Positions 21,890 through 32,830 of a DNA stretch of 64,000 nt are shown one piece after another (the stretch's first letter is position 1; each line of letters starts with the position of its first letter). Both the position numbers and the translations under genes were made by a program. The notes under the pieces are model-generated. The model saw only the letters and a list, made by a program, of their open reading frames with translations, was not told the origin of the DNA and did no database searches. Source of the DNA: Leptodontidium sp. MPI-SDFR-AT-0119 (Eukaryota; Ascomycota; Leotiomycetes; Helotiales; Leptodontidiaceae); assembly GCA_020726505.1 (NCBI GenBank), contig JAHLEZ010000026.1, forward strand, positions 496,001 through 560,000, given 5' to 3'.

Positions 21890-23864
21890 TAAAGCCAATA
21901 AGAAAGCTCGCTGGGACTTGCGGATTTTAGCAAACCTTCCAAAGAAGCTTTAATCACGTTGACTTTTGGTTATCGAGTGAGCTTATTCAACCTAACTGCC
22001 TTATTAAGGCTCTTGCTTCAGGAAAGTGTCCTGCCTAGAGCCCGGAGATAAGTTAATAACTTGAAATACTGGATCACGCGGATTGGTTAAGTGCCACGGT
22101 TCTGAGTAATGTTTTTTGAGAACTTCAAATTTACTCGGGAGTCTTGCCCCTCCCCCACCATCCTACCCGCCCAGCAAAGCAATGCAACAGGGGCACGGCA
22201 CCCCCCCGGAAAAACTTTGAACTTCATTGAGATCTTAGGCCTACCCACCCACAATGGAGTACTGTACCGTATCGCCCCAAGTCCCTGAGCTTGAATGTTA
22301 CCAAGGTTTTCTGGGAGGTTCTACGCCACAGACCTCATGCCCAGGCCTACAGTACTCTCCTCGTCGCCCGCCTTGAGAAGCAACAGGGGCACGGCACCGT
22401 TCGAGGGACCATGGGCACGGGATGAACCCTGCTGGAAGTCTCTTGGGTGCAGGTGGATCTGCATGAGTTAGGTAGTTATCTACTCTGCGGAGTACGGACA
22501 CTACACTAGAAAACCTTAACTTTACTTGACAGTCCTAGTACCTCCCCTTTGGTGTCTTCCTCCTCTAGGAAGCTGCACATCGTGACAAATTCTTGAAGCA
22601 ACCGAAGTCGAGTTACAGCACTTCAATCCGCCGACATGGAGAAGGAGCCGCTTTCCCGCCCCCGTTCCCGCCTGCAAAGGAGTCTTCCCGCTATAGGGCT
22701 TTCCGACCAACTAATAAAAGTTATTCCTTCACAGCGTTTCGGCAGCGGCATCCTGGTTCGACTCCCTGCCGACATAACAGAGAAAAGGTAAGTTCTTGCC
22801 TTTGTCACTAAAGGAAAGTTTAACCTGCTTCACTGACTATCAGACTCCATGCCCTCTCGGAGCCTCAGCATCAAGAGGTCGTAGACTACATTGACTATTG
22901 TCATAAGGGCTTGAAGGAACAGATGAGTACTCTGTCCTCCTCCTTCCACGGATGATGGCAGATGGCCCCCCATCAGCCTGGCTAGTGATCGAGATAGCTG
23001 CGCGTCACGAATTGCCCAATCACTCGTTTGAGGAACTGTTTAAGCCTTCTGAATTTTGCGATCCGTCAAGATCTGACAGTCTTCTTGTTGACTGTCAACA
23101 AGATGTGATCATCGACCCTTCGCTCGAGCAGCCCACAGCGCCGGTTGATCCTGAACAGGCGGACGCCCTCCACTCTCCACGAAATGACAGGGAGATATTT
23201 ACTCTCTATACTACCCTCGAGGACAGTAGTTCCGAGGATTCGGGGTGCTCTTCCCCAACTAGTGGAACTAATAGTTAAAGCTCAAGCTCTCTTCGCCTCC
23301 CAGGAAATGATGCTGAAGGTCTGGTGTTGTATCCAGCTGCCTAATTGCACATAATACTGCAAAGGATTCTGCCTTGGACTGTGACGATATCGAGCAACTT
23401 TCAGCGCCTCGGCAGCTATTATCGGTACCGGCAGCACAGACTGAATACAAACCTCTGCTATTAGAACTGAAGCGCGGCACAAAACGGCACAAGATGAACA
23501 GGTTATAGGGCACGTTTGACATCCCACGTAGAATCTTTTCCATAAGTATTCAATCTCAACGTGACTCTCGAGTCGATACAAAAGAAAACTGGCTGGTGTG
23601 AGCCGTTGCGGACATTGGTGGCAGGGACGGTCGAGCGTGATCCCAGTCTTGGGCGTTTACTACTTTTCCTTTATTTTCTCTTCCTTTGAACGTGGTAGTT
23701 TGGCAACAATACCGTAGCCTCGAAAGGCATGTAAAGATCTATCGGAAGGAGATTGAAAATCACATGCCAGATTTAGTCGAGTCGACTTTGGTAGCTATTT
23801 TCTTTTGTCAATTTGATGATTTTAGGAGAACGTGAGAATGAAAGTCGTATTACAACTACATCAA
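21890..23864. other. No supported gene; short direct repeat
   Basis: GCAACAGGGGCACGGCACC occurs twice, at about 22187-22205 and 22381-22399. An ORF at 22952-23278 (108 aa, acidic and Ser-rich) has no recognised relatives and may be chance or an exon of an unrecognised gene. Confidence 0.3.
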
Positions 23865-24089
23865 TCAAGTAACATCGTCAATAGCTTTCCAGAGAGCCTC
23901 ATTTCGCACTTTACATCCACCCCCGGCATTTTTCACACATCCTTGTTCAAGTGCTTGGGAGATCACATCTAGTTTCTCTTCTGTCGTAGCAAACTGCATC
24001 AACATACTGTGGGCTTTAGAGCATTCAACTCCACCAATTTCTTGGTCGCCTGCATTCCCACCCACTATGTTGAGCTGCGTCACATCCAC
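23865..24089 (-). CDS. Possible C-terminal exon of an unknown small protein
   Basis: The frame is open well upstream of the first Met codon at 24089, as far as about 24290, and its composition looks coding (LDVISQALEQGCVKNAGGGC). Five cysteines occur in about 120 residues. No signal peptide or start with a good context was found upstream and I do not recognise the family. It may be an exon of a gene whose 5' part I could not define, or a truncated remnant. Confidence 0.3.
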   Translation of the reverse strand: MDVTQLNIVGGNAGDQEIGGVECSKAHSMLMQFATTEEKLDVISQALEQGCVKNAGGGCKVRNEALWKAIDDVT

Positions 24090-25013
24090 ACTAGGGTTTT
24101 CGGCGAGACGCGTGAGGATTTTGCACGGTGCCAGTTGGATAGTTAAGGATGGGATTTCGGTGGACGTCGTGTCCGAACTTTTGATGTTTTCCTGACCGTT
24201 ACACCTATTTTGGTCTGATTTTGGATGGAAAGAGTTGGCTCGGGTTGCGAAGTCGCCGGTGGCACCATGATTTGGTTCGGGGCGGTGAGAAGGGGAGCAG
24301 AATCTATGACGATCAATCGGTCCTGTTCGTGTCAGTCACAGAAACTATCTACCTTCGGCAAGTTCCTACCTTTCTATTACATGCTCCCGTCCATTTCTTC
24401 TCACAAGCCGAACGTTTCTCAGATGATTCGTCTACCGCATTTGTGTTAGAATACGGTGAGCTGTTTTGACCTCTTTGGTACTCTCTTGCCATGAGTCACG
24501 AGACTCTATCACATGATGATTGACTCATCTGTTTCCTTTGTTGCCTACTTCTGCCTATTGCATGTAGATGCATATAAGCATCTGTAGTTACAGTCTTAGA
24601 ACAGTAACTCTTCCGCTGCCAATTTATCTGAATGATTGGTGATCTGACCCGTGACCTGCTTTGTTAACAGAATCAAGCCAAATCAGATATCAGACTAACA
24701 AGTTATGCAAGCCTCGGGTAGTATGATCCGGTGATTCTAGTGATTGTTTTTCGGATTTTCTTATGTCTTTTGCACAATATTATTTCGGAGCGCCTGGAGC
24801 CGAGCTCTTTCTGCTGATGCGCGGGATGAAATCTACTTGTCCTAGTTCCGGTGGGAATAGTGGGAATGCACTCCTGATGACAAAGCTTTATAGGGCAGGC
24901 GTCCGTTGCCGTTTGGCCGATATAACCTCAAATGAGAAATAAGTGGATCTCAAGAAGCCAAGACTGGCGGAAGTGATGCAATAATGGACGTTTCTGACAA
25001 AGCACGCTGGCCT

Positions 25014-25061
25014 GATGGAGTTAAAGTTGGGGGTATAGATGGAGTTAAAGATGGAGTTAAA
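25014..25061 (+). repeat. 12-bp minisatellite, four units
   Basis: GATGGAGTTAAA is present at 25014-25025, 25038-25049 and 25050-25061, with a diverged unit between the first two, giving a 48-bp stretch of period 12. It would encode repeated DGVK in one frame, but the surrounding ORF is not otherwise supported. Confidence 0.6.
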
Positions 25062-25342
25062 GATAAGGTTGCCGAGGATCCACAACGGACGCTAGTGCGG
25101 TTCAAACTTGTGAATCAAACACTAGTAAACAGCAACCACGAGCATTTCTGTCGGTCTGGGAGAGTGCTTCCGCTTTAAATTTAAATGAATAAAAACATAT
25201 TGTATTAGTCTTTGAAATCATATATGTAAACACTACCTAACTAAGGTGCCCCGTAGGCTAGTTCCACTTCAAGACAGCAAAGCATGTGCAAGCTGTTCGG
25301 CGGAGTGGCAAGTACTAGCGTCAAGGGAAAGATTTTTTATGA

Positions 25343-25353
25343 GTATATATAAT
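25343..25353 (+). promoter_or_regulatory. TATA-like box before the first NmrA-like gene
   Basis: GTATATATAAT lies about 115 bp before ATG 25466 and is followed by a pyrimidine/CA-rich leader (CACACACC-like, ATCACAATGG at the start), as is usual for well expressed fungal genes. Confidence 0.5.
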
Positions 25354-25465
25354 GTTCATATCTTCAGAATTCTCCTTTCAATAGAACAAACACTTCTCTT
25401 TTCTACATTGGATCATCAACAGTATCACACACCTTCATCTCATCTCAAATACGACATCAATCACA

Positions 25466-26463
25466 ATGGCTCCTACAATCTTGATCGTCGGTGCAACTGG
25501 TAACACTGGCCGAAGTGTGGTAGAGACTCTTTCAGACTCAGTCAACAACAACAAAACACTTGCGGGATATCGCATCATTGCTCTCACGCGATCCACCGAC
25601 AGTCCTGCAGCTCAGAAATTTGCCAAACTTCCTAACGTGACTGTTGAGGAGAATACCTGGGTCGATATCACTCCTGAGTGGCTGAAGGAACGCAACGTCG
25701 TCAAGGCTTTCGTATGAGTATTTGATATCTTGCTGTCTGAACACTTCACTTATTGTCTTTCCAGATCGCTTCCCATACCGAACCCTCTCAGTTTGCAGAG
25801 GAGTCAACATTCCACCTGGCTCTTCTCAACGCTGGCGTCAAGTACGTTGTACGCATTTCCACCACGGCTGCGAACGTCAATCCCACCTTCCCAGCCTACT
25901 ATCCACGCCAACATTGGGCGATCGAAGCGTTGTTGAGTTCTCCCGAGTTCGAAAAGCTTCAATGGACTTCTCTCCAGCCAAATACCTTCACCAGTATGGC
26001 CCTTGGACCTGCCTTGGAGTACATCAAGCAATACCGCAAAGACGGCAAGCAGAATACGCTTCTGTTAATGCCTGATGCAGATGCACCTCTAGGATGCATC
26101 CACCCTGACGACGTCGGGCGCTTCGCAGCTGTTCTTCTCGCCCAAGAAGATCACTCTGTCCACAACAAGAAGAAATACGAGCTCAACGGACCAGAGAATA
26201 TCAGTGGGAAGCAGATTGTCAAATTAGTGGAGCAGTACGTTGGAACTGAAGTCAAGGATGTCAAATTCAGAGACATGACTTTCATTGATCATTGGGCTGG
26301 CTCAGTCAAGGAGAATAAGAGTCTCATTTTGTCCATCAAATATGCGCCTGTCACAAGCTGGGAAGGAAAGTGCTCGACGGCAACGACGAGTAAAGAGTTC
26401 TTGGAGTTGGCTCCCCCGCAGATCACTCCTGCTGGATGGTTGAAATCTGCTCTTGAAGGATAG
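25466..26463 (+). CDS. NmrA-like NAD(P)-binding protein, paralogue 1 (314 aa)
   Basis: Exons 25466-25711 and 25765-26463 join across a 53-nt intron (donor GTATGA, acceptor CCAG) to 314 aa. The N-terminus has the Rossmann dinucleotide motif GATGNTG at residues 9-15. NmrA-type features follow: RISTTAANVNP, HWAIEALL, LQPNTF and a Rossmann-fold C-terminal part. The family belongs to the atypical short-chain dehydrogenases; some members sense NAD(P) in regulation, others are reductases in secondary metabolism. Substrate unknown. The frame is fully open. A paralogue of exactly the same length lies 4.1 kb downstream on the same strand, with introns at different places. TATA box and leader are clear upstream. 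Confidence 0.85.
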
Positions 26464-26574
26464 ATAAAATAGTATTAACATTGACGTTGTGGCAATACAC
26501 AAGAAAAGAGAGGACGCTACAGCACCGTGAATTATGTATTGATTAAGAAAAGGGCAGTTGACTGTATCGCTTAA

Positions 26575-26610
26575 CAGACCACCTCGCCCCACAGTGACCA
26601 CCTCGCTTCA
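26575..26610 (+). mobile_element. Isolated terminal sequence of a DNA transposon family
   Basis: Two tandem versions of ACCACCTCGC are arranged as in CAGTGACCACCTCGCTTCA; the same double arrangement is at the right edge of the window (63948-64000, other strand). A further single version is at about 26965. No transposase is attached, so this is probably a solo end or the end of a non-autonomous copy. Confidence 0.45.
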
Positions 26611-26623
26611 TGAGCTCAACTCA

Positions 26624-26725
26624 TGTACTTCTACTTTAATTGTATTTCTGATTTCATTGTGCTTCCAATCTAGTTGTGCTTCTGATTTGATTGTACCTTT
26701 GGTTTAATAGTGCTTCTACTTTAAT
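26624..26725 (+). repeat. 17-bp tandem repeat, six units
   Basis: Six consecutive 17-bp units without indels, consensus TGTGCTTCTGATTTGAT, starting at 26624, 26641, 26658, 26675, 26692 and 26709. Units differ by 2-6 substitutions. The array sits 14 bp from the transposon-end motif at 26575-26610. Confidence 0.7.
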
Positions 26726-27018
26726 TTCACCTCCCTGTGGCCATGGTATTTTCATGTCGCAGATATGACATGGATTCATATCATTTGCACATTTTAGATT
26801 CTATATTATTCAAAGGCTACGGATATAATGACTAGCAATAGAAAACCCTGAACACATTCTGCCACTGTAACTAGCTATAGAGGCAAAGTTTAGACAGTGA
26901 GGTTTTTTGGGGGGTTACCATCACCAACTCGCTTGAAGTTTATCCCCACACTAGGTCGTCACCTTACCACCTCGCTTAGCTTTGTTTTGAACGATGGTCA
27001 CAGAACCACACCGCCCGC

Positions 27019-27839
27019 TCACAGGGACCCGGGAATACCACCAACCTTCATTGTCCAGTAGAGATAAAACTCGCTCTCTACTTGCCATAATCTCCGTACT
27101 AAACTACCTGAGAGCTCGAATCTTGAGAAAAGTAACCCCTCTCCACCTGCCTCTCGAGATCTCATCTCATTGATATCCCTTATCGCTACATAAAAAAACA
27201 ACTCGAAGGCAACCTCAACCAATTGAAACAGGTCTAAAACATCTCTCTGTGTCCTAACCCAAGTGTCATCCTTCCGTACATTGTCGATATCCTTGCCTTG
27301 GAAAAGAAGCCGGTACCGCCCATTCCCCTTTGAATTGACTCCCAAGCATGTTATACCCCTCTCTTTCAAAGCCACATTCACACATCTGCGCACGGCGCCT
27401 GCGTTTCCCTCCTTGATCTCCGGGATCATCACTCGACTAAGGTTGAGTCCAACCCCGGAATCTGACCTGGGGCTACCGATGGCGGTGGAGACGATGGAGG
27501 CGATGGTGGAGGTGGGGGACCCGCGTGGGGAGGTGTAGTAATTCGTGGGGAAAGCTCGTTTCGTATAAACTCTTCCAAGGTTTCGATGCGCTGCTCTGCC
27601 TTCTCTGCTCGGCGCTCCGCAGCCAACAGGACGGATTCGACACGCGTAAGGGCGGCTTTGACTTGTGCCCACTGGTCGGTATCCACTGGGGTCGGTACTG
27701 TCGTGGTCTTCGTAGAGTTGGCCCGCTTCGCACGGGGCGGGGAGTTGGGCTCAAAGGGCTGCGTGCGCTTCAGAGGGCGCCCCCAACTGCTCGTGGTTTG
27801 GACTGTAATCGAATCATCACCGTCAGATTCGCCGAGCAT
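27019..27839 (-). pseudogene. LINE-type ORF1 (gag-like) remnant
   Basis: The first frame (27839 to 27429) has a Lys/Arg/Pro-rich head, a coiled coil (VKAALTRVESVLLAAERRAE, then KAEQRIETLEEF) and a proline run. Near 27440-27470 a frameshift moves reading to the frame ending at 27019, which continues SRVMIPEIKEGNAGAVRRCV and GNGRYRLLFQGKDIDNVRKD. Coiled coil followed by this kind of RNA-binding-like segment resembles ORF1 of fungal Tad-like LINEs. No reverse transcriptase is attached, and zinc knuckles are absent. Family assignment is by resemblance only. Confidence 0.5.
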
Positions 27840-28571
27840 TCGAACGAATTGCCTTTGCGGCTGTTCACGCTGTTCTTGCTGTTCTTTGGCATTTTTCAGT
27901 CCTCGGTGAGCTTTACTTGGTATGTGCTGGGTACGGCTGCATACTGTATTCTAGGAGGGACGTCGTACGGCGGAGCAGAGAGCATAAGCGAGGTTTAAAG
28001 TTCTCTTTTAAGGTTTGACTAGTCAGCATCATTGTCCGCATCAGGACATTTATGCAAGTATTAAGGTATGGAAATCTCCGTCGGTAACGTCCAGGTTCTG
28101 CTCCCGCAAAGGCACATTACCAATGTTCCAATCATTCACCATCAAAACGGACACGGAAGCGGGAACGGGGATGGAAGCGAAGGGGATTCTTGGTCATCGG
28201 CTTGAAGCAGAGGAGAGCACAGCGCCGTTGACATTGGTCATACCGCTCGCGCGTCATGGTTCCCGGCGACATCTGATGCAGGGTAAATGCCTCAGCTGCT
28301 GTGGTTTTCGGTGATAACTGACTCGTAGGTAATGCCTCAGCTGTCAATCGGTCTGAGGAGAAGTACCAGTACACCTGAGTACAGTACTAGACAACTGATA
28401 TTAGGTAATTAAGCGAGACGGCTGCCCCGACATATTATTTTCCATTCTACCTAACTTTCTAATAACACAACAAGTACTAATACAAATACAATTCTAAATA
28501 CACTAAATTAAAGCTCTAATTCTCCTCTTTCCACAGACTCAAAAATATTGATTTTCCTCCGCACAGGCCCC
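27840..28571. other. No supported gene
   Basis: Short ORFs only. The last 150 bp are AT-rich and form the 3' side of the Tc1 fragment. Confidence 0.35.
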
Positions 28572-28888
28572 CTAATATTTAGTATGCCAGCCATTCGCCG
28601 CAATACAAGCTTCAATCCGTGCAGGCATACTCGCAGCCAAATTATCGAATAAAGACTTATCCAAAGTATCCCAAGCTGCTTGTAAACAAGATTCGAGCCT
28701 CTGTCGAGCATATTCCGAGTTACTTTTGTCTTTTGCAACGTCGGGAAACATCTCAAAGACTCGTACTTTCAAGAGCCACCAAATATGCTCGATTGGGTTC
28801 AAGTCGGGGGAGTATGGCGGCCAATCTCTTGTTAAACGGACTCGGTGATGGTCAAACCAATCCATAACCTTTCGAGCTTTGTGAATCG
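28572..28888 (-). pseudogene. Tc1/mariner transposase C-terminal fragment
   Basis: About 105 residues read SIHKARKVMDWFDHHRV, then DWPPYSPDLNPIEHIWWLLK, the third-acidic-residue block of the DDE_3 domain, and finish AANGWHTKY before a stop. The first two catalytic aspartates and the helix-turn-helix are missing; an in-frame TGA lies directly upstream. No inverted repeats were recognised around it. It is the same superfamily as 51444-52499 and 58483-59749 but not closely similar to either. Confidence 0.8.
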
Positions 28889-28985
28889 AACCTCACTTTA
28901 CTCTCGGTCCTTGGCTCTAGATGGTAACCATCAAGAAGTAATGCCCCAGAGAATGTTAGTGGGTGATCAAATATACGGGTGGTAG

Positions 28986-29500
28986 ATGTCGGCTCACAAT
29001 GAGGTCGAGTTTGCAAAATGGCTGGCCAAGCCAGAGACAACAGGCGGTGTCGTGGTCGTCCTTCAGCAGCCAGCAGAGCACCAACGCTATTTCTCCAATC
29101 CCCACCAAACCGTAAAGGACTATGATACTCTGGACGCTGTGGACGAAGTCTGCAAGACAGTTACTGGGTGTGGCCTGGAGAAGATAAGCTGCTTCGACGT
29201 GTTCCCCTTTCACAAAATTCCTGTGGCCAAAAGCTTGGATGAATACGAGGAAGAGCTGGATGAAGCATATGCCATATTCCTTGGTATGATCTAGCAGAAG
29301 CAGCCAGATGTGGCGTTCTGCTGTTATCGCAGCCCGCATTCTACCAAGTACAAAGACTTCCAGTGCATCGGAATTGGACGCACCCGCGATTATCAAGTCC
29401 CCCTCCAAGGCCAACGCTACACCTGTGTGAACGGCTTCCATCCGAGCTATGCTCTGAACTACCTCGAGGACAAAAGCGCATTGCGGAGCCTCTTCACAGT
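28986..29500 (+). pseudogene. Conserved fungal hypothetical, interrupted by one stop
   Basis: The frame from ATG 28986 reads 102 codons to a TAG at 29292-29294, then continues in the same frame (QKQPDVAFCCYRSPHSTKYK ... CVNGFHPSYALNYLEDKSAL) to about 29500. The TAG stands where CAG would fit. The sequence (VVVVLQQPAEHQRYFSNPHQ, FDVFPFHK, GFHPSYALNY) looks well conserved in type, but I do not know its function. The HPS within the last segment recalls motif 2 of uracil-DNA glycosylases; that is a speculation, since no motif 1 is evident. The tail is replaced by a carbonic-anhydrase-like fragment. Confidence 0.55.
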
Positions 29501-29623
29501 ATCCCCTCCGCAGTCCTCGAGGACGTGTCTTTCCTCCGCGATAGCCCTTTGATAGATGACTCGATCCCGATTTATGGATGCGTGTATGATATTGGCACTG
29601 GTCTTGTGTCGGAGGTGCTGTAG
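29495..29623 (+). pseudogene. Beta-carbonic anhydrase C-terminal fragment
   Basis: In the frame offset from the previous ORF, about 40 residues read AVLEDVSFLRDSPLIDDSIP then IYGCVYDIGTGLVSEVL and stop. The V..LR.SPL....I.IYG..YDI.TG...EV pattern is the C-terminal end of beta-class carbonic anhydrases. None of the zinc ligands is present. It is a fragment fused to an unrelated remnant. Confidence 0.5.
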
Positions 29624-29744
29624 GCTCATTGAGATGTGAATATAAACAAGTTTTTCTCGGCCCCTCCCCACATCTCTCTCAGAACGAAAGTGAGTGGGGG
29701 TGGTATTCCGAATTAGGGGGGTGGCTATGCCAACCGCTTAAACG

Positions 29745-30202
29745 AGTGCTGATACAGCGACGACCCCCTGCTACTTCGGCGACGACCCCCCCCCCCCCTT
29801 GTTTTTATGGCAGAAAACACGGTGTCCCCGTAAGTACTGCGGCAGTAAATTAGAGTAGTTGCACCCGCCAAAATCAACGTAATAGTACTTTAAGATGCAT
29901 TTTACGTGCTGATGCTAAAACTAAAAAAGAGAGACTAATACTGAGTTGCTGGGATTACAACAAAATCATCGTCCGGAACGATAGCTCTAGAAAAATTTCT
30001 CGTGGATATGTGTGTAAGGATGATTATTCAAATCACGATGTTTTACAATGTACGCGTCAAGAAAGGTACACGATTTCGCGATTATTTAGGTGGCGCTGGA
30101 AGTCACTTTCTCACCGCTGACATTTTAGGTCACCGCCCTCGGAAAAACAAGGGGGGGGGGGTCGTCGCCGAAGTAGCAGGGGGTCGTCGCTGTATCAGCA
30201 CT
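29745..30202. repeat. hAT-like MITE, 458 bp, with target duplication
   Basis: Near-perfect inverted repeats of about 62 bp: AGTGCTGATACAGCGACGAC, then CCCCTGCTACTTCGGCGACG, then a C tract and TTGTTTTT on the left; the complement on the right. CGCTTAAACG flanks both ends directly (29735-29744 and 30203-30212), giving an 8-10 bp target duplication, as for hAT elements. The C tract is 13 on the left while the matching G tract on the right is shorter, so the tracts have changed since insertion. No transposase is encoded. Confidence 0.8.
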
Positions 30203-30565
30203 CGCTTAAACGTTCTTTTCTTGAAGCGGGACGGGAACGGAGACCCGTTGCCGCCCCTCTTTCCACCAATCCCTAGCGGGTTAGTAAGCGAGACTGCTAG
30301 AATTTGTCGCGAGCTGGAATTTGCCCGAAGAAAGCTGGAAATCCACCATCACTAAAACCATTAATGGGGAGATTTATCAGCTGGTGGATTCAATGGCGTC
30401 GTTGAAAACTGCACTTTGCAGTTGATCAAGAGAATGACGATTGGCTTGGCGGTAAGTATACATACGCTCCCCCAGCCATGGAAGTCCAGGGCAACAAACT
30501 CAAAGTCATCGAGAAGAACTCAATTCTACAAAGAATTCTCACATAGGGTAGTATCTCACAGCGCC

Positions 30566-31644
30566 ATGGCACCTACTATGTAAGTCAGCCGTGCTCCTTC
30601 CTCCGTTGCAATCGTAGCCGAAGTCCAACGGAACTATAACTCTTTCATTGAGAGATTTCCTGGACTTCACTTACAGACTTGCAAGACCAGTGCTAACTTT
30701 CAATTGCAAACAGACTCATCATCGGCGCAACAGGTAATACTGGCCGTAGCGTTGTATCAACTCTCTCAGAGTTCACCCAAAACCCCAACCACTACCTTGC
30801 ATCCCACCGCCTCATCGCCCAAACCCGAACCGCAACCAGCGATGCCGCGAAGCAACTAGCATCCCTCCCCAACGTCTCAATCCTCGACCAGAACTGGATC
30901 GACATCACCAGCGACTGGCTCCATTCAAACGAAGTCACCAAAGTCTTCATCGCCGCACACACCGGCCCAACAGTCTTCTCGGAGGAGTCGCACTTCCACG
31001 TCACAGCACTCAACGGGGGAGTCAAGCACGTCGTACGAATCTCCACCACAGCCGCAAATGTGCGTCCTGGTTTCCGGGCCTACTATTCTCGCACTCACTG
31101 GGCCATCGAAACGATGCTTGCATCCGAGGATTTTAAGGGCATGATGTGGACGAGCCTGCAACCCAACTTCTTCACGAACTTCATCCTGGCCGGTGCCGTT
31201 GCTGTCGTCAAGGAGTTTCGCGAGACGGGCAAGCAGTCCATGCCGCTGAGCATGGTCCCCTCGAAAGACGCTCGCGTCGGTGTCATCGACCCGAAAGATG
31301 TCGGCGCTTTCGCTGCCTACGTGTTAGCTGATGAGAACCCCGAGGTGCATAATGGGAAGAAGTATGTGCTGAATGGGCCTGAGGACGTCACTGGACAGGA
31401 TATTGTGGATCTGGTCGAGAAGGAGATCGGAGTCCCGGTGGAGAAGGTGATTTTTAAGGATCTGTCGTTCCTTGAGCTGATGGCGCAGGGTCCGCACAAT
31501 GTCCTGACTCTGTCGTTTAAGTATGCAATTGAGACAGTGTGGGAGGGGAAGTGTGGGATTGATACGACAAGTAAGGAGGTTTTTGGGATTCGGGCACCGA
31601 AGACGACATTGGCTCAGGCGTTCAAGGAGGCTTTAGAAGAGTAG
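30566..31644 (+). CDS. NmrA-like NAD(P)-binding protein, paralogue 2 (314 aa)
   Basis: A 14-nt first exon (30566-30579, encoding MAPT and part of Ile) joins exon 2 (30714-31644) across a 134-nt intron with donor GTAAGT, branch TGCTAAC and acceptor CAG. The product is 314 aa, the same length as paralogue 1. GATGNTG is at the N-terminus; HVVRISTTAANVRP, THWAIETMLA and LQPNFFTNF match paralogue 1 in position. The single frame is open and GC-rich at third positions, more so than paralogue 1. The tiny first exon is easily missed: a start at the internal Met near 31060 would remove the cofactor site. Confidence 0.85.
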
Positions 31645-32021
31645 AAATGTGTATTTAATGGGGCTTCTAACTACTCCGAGAATTCAACCGAAGTTTAAAT
31701 AGATAAATGAGTTTTTCTTTGCATTGTGAAACTTCTCATTTTACACTCAGTGGACTCCGTCAAGGGGCAATTGATAGCTCAGATCAAACGAACAAATGAC
31801 ACATTTTCTAAAATTGACAAAACCTGACGAGGCTCTCCCGAATCCGGGAAGGTAAAGTATTGGTGTCGTGTCGCTTGATCGAGGATCGAGGTTCAGATTC
31901 CCCACCAAGGAATGCGTACCACTTGCATATGCATCGGTATATCGAGGGCTGCGGAATAAAAGGCCCATTCCATAACCAGTGTTAAATTCGATGTATTTGT
32001 GTATTCAAAATGCTCCAGTTC
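31645..32021. other. Intergenic, no gene seen
   Basis: Convergent spacer between the NmrA-like gene and the minus-strand regulator remnant. Confidence 0.4.
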
Positions 32022-32748
32022 CTAGATGCTTTCCATCAACCACTGTACCCAATGGCGCCATTCTGGATCCAACTGGTTGTAGATACGTAGCAACAATCTC
32101 CTCCTGAAGCCATGCATATACCAGCTTGATTCAAAGGGTTCGAGTAGAATACAATAATGAGCCAACAGGATCAGAGCAGCCGGGTCATTTTTTTTTGAGC
32201 AGGGCCAAATAGTCCGAAGAGACCTGTGCTGGCCAGATCCGCACCGCGATACAAACTGTGTAGACGGAATGCGATTGAGCTGTTTGAGCTTTGGGAAATG
32301 CGTTCGAGAGTGCTTCGAGAGCTGCCGGAATCGGGGACTGGGATGATTTGGTAGACTTTGGTGTATGTGTCTGGGAAACAGATTTGTTCCCCATTCCAGC
32401 GAAGGGCATCGCACTCAGAAGGTTGAGACGCCGAGAATGCTCTATATTCTCTGGTGCTGGAGCAAGATGCTCGGGGAAAATGGTCTCCTGCAAGATTGGC
32501 GATAGCGGTCCGTTTAACATGTATTGCCATGTGTCTCTGAAGATGCTGCGACTGCCCCGAATGATGTACAGCCAGTCCAGTAACTCTGATCTATTCCCCC
32601 TTCTCGCAAGAACAAGTTTTTCATCCTGCTCTTCTGATGCGTAGCAGTGGATAAGAAGGAGCATCGAGAATGCAACCAATGGATGGCAGTTATCCCCGTC
32701 GACGTTTGATAGCGATTGCAAGGCATATGGTAAAGTACGCGAAATCAA
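32022..32748 (-). pseudogene. Zn2Cys6 regulator C-terminal remnant, frameshifted
   Basis: The first frame (from 32748) reads ALQSLSNVDGDNCHPLVAFS and LYIIRGSRSIFRDTWQYMLN, typical of sterol-uptake-type (Upc2-like) fungal regulators after the zinc cluster. At a run of eight T residues near 32190 the reading must move to the frame ending at 32022 (AHYCILLEPFESSWYMHGFR, DPEWRHWVQWLMESI), which is the expected C-terminus. The homopolymer is the likely site of an indel. The zinc cluster and N-terminus are absent, so this is a truncated pseudogene. Confidence 0.65.
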
Positions 32749-32830
32749 CTAATACCACGGTATTCAAGCGTCTCCAAAAATCCATAGAAGTTAAAAGAAG
32801 ATACGTATCTCTCATCCTTAATCAACTGCA

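Noticed and set aside
22738..22770. tRNA-like B box (GGTTCGACTCC) with an inverted GGCAG/CTGCC
   Set aside because: No A box, no anticodon arm and the T stem does not pair; too short for a tRNA.
25466..31644. Secondary-metabolite gene cluster around the NmrA-like genes
   Set aside because: No polyketide synthase, NRPS, terpene synthase or P450 was recognised in the window.
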